From assembly GCA_017630395.1 (NCBI GenBank), contig JAGBVI010000099.1, forward strand, positions 24,234-88,233: a stretch of DNA of 64,000 bases, written 5' to 3'. Made by a program: the position numbers and the translations under genes. The stretch's first letter is position 1; the number at the start of each line of letters is the position of its first letter. The DNA is from Paludibacteraceae bacterium. Its GTDB lineage: Bacteria; Bacteroidota; Bacteroidia; Bacteroidales; Paludibacteraceae. Under the pieces are notes generated by a model. It was not told the origin of the DNA. It saw only the letters and a program-made list of their open reading frames with translations, and ran no database searches. Below are positions 62,364-64,000 of this stretch, piece after piece.

Positions 62364-63822
62364 ATGGAAATAAAAATTCCCCCGAATCACAAAAAAAAGA
62401 ACCAATTCGGGGGAAATGAAGTTGAAAACCTCATAGCTAAGATACAAAAATTATCCGATATTCAGCAAGAAATTTCATTTACAGAGTTTGATTTTTATCA
62501 TCGGTACGAAGAAAGTTTCATGAGTTCTGAACTTGGACGCATCAAATCACTTATTCCTTTTCGAGAGATGGCGATATCGTTTGGGTTGGTAGAAGAGAAT
62601 CCGAAGAGTTTTAGAATGCAACGAGGTAGAAAGCCTTTCTTTACACCAGAAGGTAAGGTTGCATTGGCGTTCTTGAAGATGTATACCGGTCTGTCCGCGC
62701 CGAAATTGATGGAGGCATTGAATGGAAATATCCATTATCAGATCTTCTGTGGAATCAGAATCTGTCCCGAAAGCCAGTTGACAAACTATAAGCTGATTGA
62801 CAACATACTGTTGGAACAGTCCAAGAAGTTGAAGATTCAGGAACAGCAGAAGGTACTTGCAGATGCATGGAAGCCCTACATGAAGCACCTTGATACTGTC
62901 TATACAGATGCAAGCTGCTATGAAAGTCTGATGCGTTTCCCGACCGACGTGAAGTTACTCTGGGAATGTGTTGAAAGGGCACACAAGATGATGTGCAGCA
63001 TCAGTGTCCGGCTTGGAGAGCGCAGGATGCGAACGAAGTACAATGATATTGAGAAAGCAAACCTTGCTTATCGGAAACAGCGCAAGCATACTCACAAGCA
63101 GACAAGGAAGATGATAATGAGACTGCTTTCTTTGTTGGAGAAGATACTCTGTGAGATCCGCAGGCAAATGCGTGTCCATCCCAATGAAGAACTGTTGAAC
63201 GACAAGCATTTGGACATGCTTGAAATTATCACGAGGGTATATAGACAGTAGAAGAATCACTTTAATAGTGGTGACTCTCGCGAGAGCATCCCGAATAGAA
63301 TTGTAAGCGTCAGCAAACCTTACATCAGACCGATAGTCAGAGGCAAGGAGTGCAAGACTGTAGAGTTTGGAGCAAAGTGTAACAACATAATAATTGACGG
63401 AATATCATTTATTGAGAAACTGTCATTTAATGCTTTCTATGAAGGTGCAAGGCTGAAGCATTCCACCTTCATTGGCAAAGAAACTTACCGGTGAGGAGGT
63501 TAAAAAGATAGGCGGAGACCATGGCTACTCTGGTAACGATAACAGAACATTCTGCAAAGAGAACAAGATAGAGACATCCTTCCCTCAGAAAGGTAGAACC
63601 GGCAGGAACATGGTGAAAAATGCTGTCAAGAGGGAACTGTCAAGAATAAGAGCCACAGCTATGGAAGGCTCGTTCGGAACCCAGAAGGAACATTATGGAC
63701 TGAAAAAGATAGCGGCGAGGATAAAATCGACAGAGGTCCTGCTGATTTTCTTTGGCATCCATACCGCAAATGTGGTCAAGCTCGCAAGACGCGAGACTGT
63801 TCAAATAGCTCTGTTAGCCTGA
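62364..63822 (+). pseudogene. IS1182-like transposase, inactivated
   Basis: The N-terminal part (from MEIKIPPNHKKKNQFG; IKSLIPFREMAISFGL; GRKPFFTPEGKVALAFLKMYTGLSAPKLMEALNG) is a DUF772-type transposase N-domain. It continues through DASCYESLMRFPTDVKLLWE to VYRQ, where TAG at 63249-63251 stops it. The same frame resumes with KNHFNSGDSRESIPNRIVSVSKPYIRPIVRGKE and ends at a TGA near 63491. The C-terminal part (KKLTGEEVKKIGGDHGYSGNDNRTFC...IRATAMEGSFG) continues in another frame from about 63472. One nonsense change and one frameshift make it inactive. The IS1182 assignment rests on motif resemblance. Richer in GC than neighbouring genes. Confidence 0.82.
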
Positions 63823-63902
63823 TTTTCAATGTGTTTGATATATCTTCAAGGGAGTGGTATGCCTGAATGTGGCTAAAAATGACAAATTTGACTTCAAAAT
63901 TA

Positions 63903-64000
63903 AGAAGTTGTTTAAATTTTATTTCGAGCCTATTTGAGAGAGATTTTTAAATCTATTTTTAGTCTTCTTTTGCAGAAAATAGTGGACTATTATCAAAAAA
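63903..64000 (+). repeat. Family B dispersed repeat, cut by the window end
   Basis: Starts AGAAGTTGTTTAAATTTTAT, continues TTCGAGCCTATTTGAGAGAG and CTTCTTTTGCAGAAAATAG, and matches the first ~98 bases of the copies at 12021 and (reversed) 21484. It begins just past the transposase remnant. Confidence 0.72.

Noticed and set aside
62364-63251. Programmed stop-codon read-through or frameshifting in the transposase
   Set aside because: Two separate disruptions of different kind (TAG and frameshift) without slippery sequence or stem-loop at the TAG fit decay better than regulation.
1-64000. CRISPR arrays, tRNA or rRNA genes, prophage or conjugative modules
   Set aside because: No regularly spaced direct repeats, no cloverleaf-like sequence with conserved GGTTCGAATCC-type arm and no phage or mobilisation proteins were seen by eye.

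Overview
The window is a chromosomal segment of a low-GC Gram-negative Bacteroidota bacterium, most likely of the order Bacteroidales. The evidence is the gene content: KDO-8-P synthase, BamA/BamD/Skp, a type IX secretion (T9SS) C-terminal sorting domain, GldA, the viroplasmin-type RNase H, several families known mainly from Bacteroidota (DUF3098, DUF4271, DUF5606, DUF6089, divergent RpoZ), and promoters of the TTG-N18..20-TAnnTTTG type. I cannot assign a genus. Almost all of the window is ordinary core genome. I saw no tRNA, rRNA, CRISPR array or prophage.

Layout. 0-5.6 kb: menA, kdsA, a MATE exporter, then a convergent class A penicillin-binding protein. 5.97-7.8 kb: a tryptophan attenuator (a 16-residue leader peptide with Trp-Trp-Trp, a pause hairpin, a competing antiterminator and a terminator) in front of a stand-alone trpB2. 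7.8-11.5 kb: leftward genes for a short-chain dehydrogenase, an epimerase-like protein, a secreted FGE/SUMF1 protein and a PepSY-like lipoprotein. 11.5-12.4 kb: a repeat island. 12.4-19.7 kb: an ArgE-like deacetylase, RNase H, gldA, frr, rsgA, a sensor kinase, yceD-rpmF and a histidine phosphatase. 20-21.5 kb: two translationally coupled secreted proteins, the second an alpha/beta hydrolase. 21.7-25.5 kb: the leftward ftsX-DUF3098-uppP-truB-queA operon. 26-29.5 kb: a 1177-residue T9SS-exported CotH-kinase protein. 29.6-33.2 kb: an AddB-like nuclease and DUF5606. 33.3-43 kb: bamD-rpoZ, comF, a lipoprotein, dnaG, an amidohydrolase, dCMP deaminase, ctpA, greA and HIT. 43-49 kb: a FISUMP-like lipoprotein, DUF4271-hemD-rnpA-yidD, and argR-acetyltransferase-argG. 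49.2-57.4 kb: coaD, hemW, DUF6089-uppS-bamA-skp-skp, murI. 57.5-62.1 kb: typA, an unusual asparagine-synthetase/cytidylyltransferase fusion, and a CDP-glycerol glycerophosphotransferase-like protein. 62.3-63.9 kb: a decayed IS1182-like transposase.

The most interesting material lies between or beside the core genes. (1) The trpB2 attenuator is complete down to the competing stems. (2) Two families of dispersed intergenic repeats recur through the window. Family A is about 200 bp, with complementary TTCTATAAATTCA ends and a left-end hairpin that shows a compensatory base change. Family B is about 190 bp, with AGAAGYTGTTTAAA ends. One B copy sits inside an A copy, and another lies between the trp attenuator and trpB2. 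(3) greA has a promoter and a terminator-like hairpin in its leader. (4) The AsnB-TagD fusion coupled to a CDP-glycerol-type transferase looks like an uncharacterised surface-glycan modification cassette.

Functionally, envelope building dominates: KdsA for LPS; PBP1A, MurI, UppS, UppP and FtsX for peptidoglycan, lipid carrier and division; the Bam and Skp proteins for outer-membrane assembly; and the glycerophosphate cassette. Translation and RNA genes (frr, rsgA, rpmF, rnpA, queA, truB, typA, greA) and amino-acid control (trp, arg) make up most of the rest.
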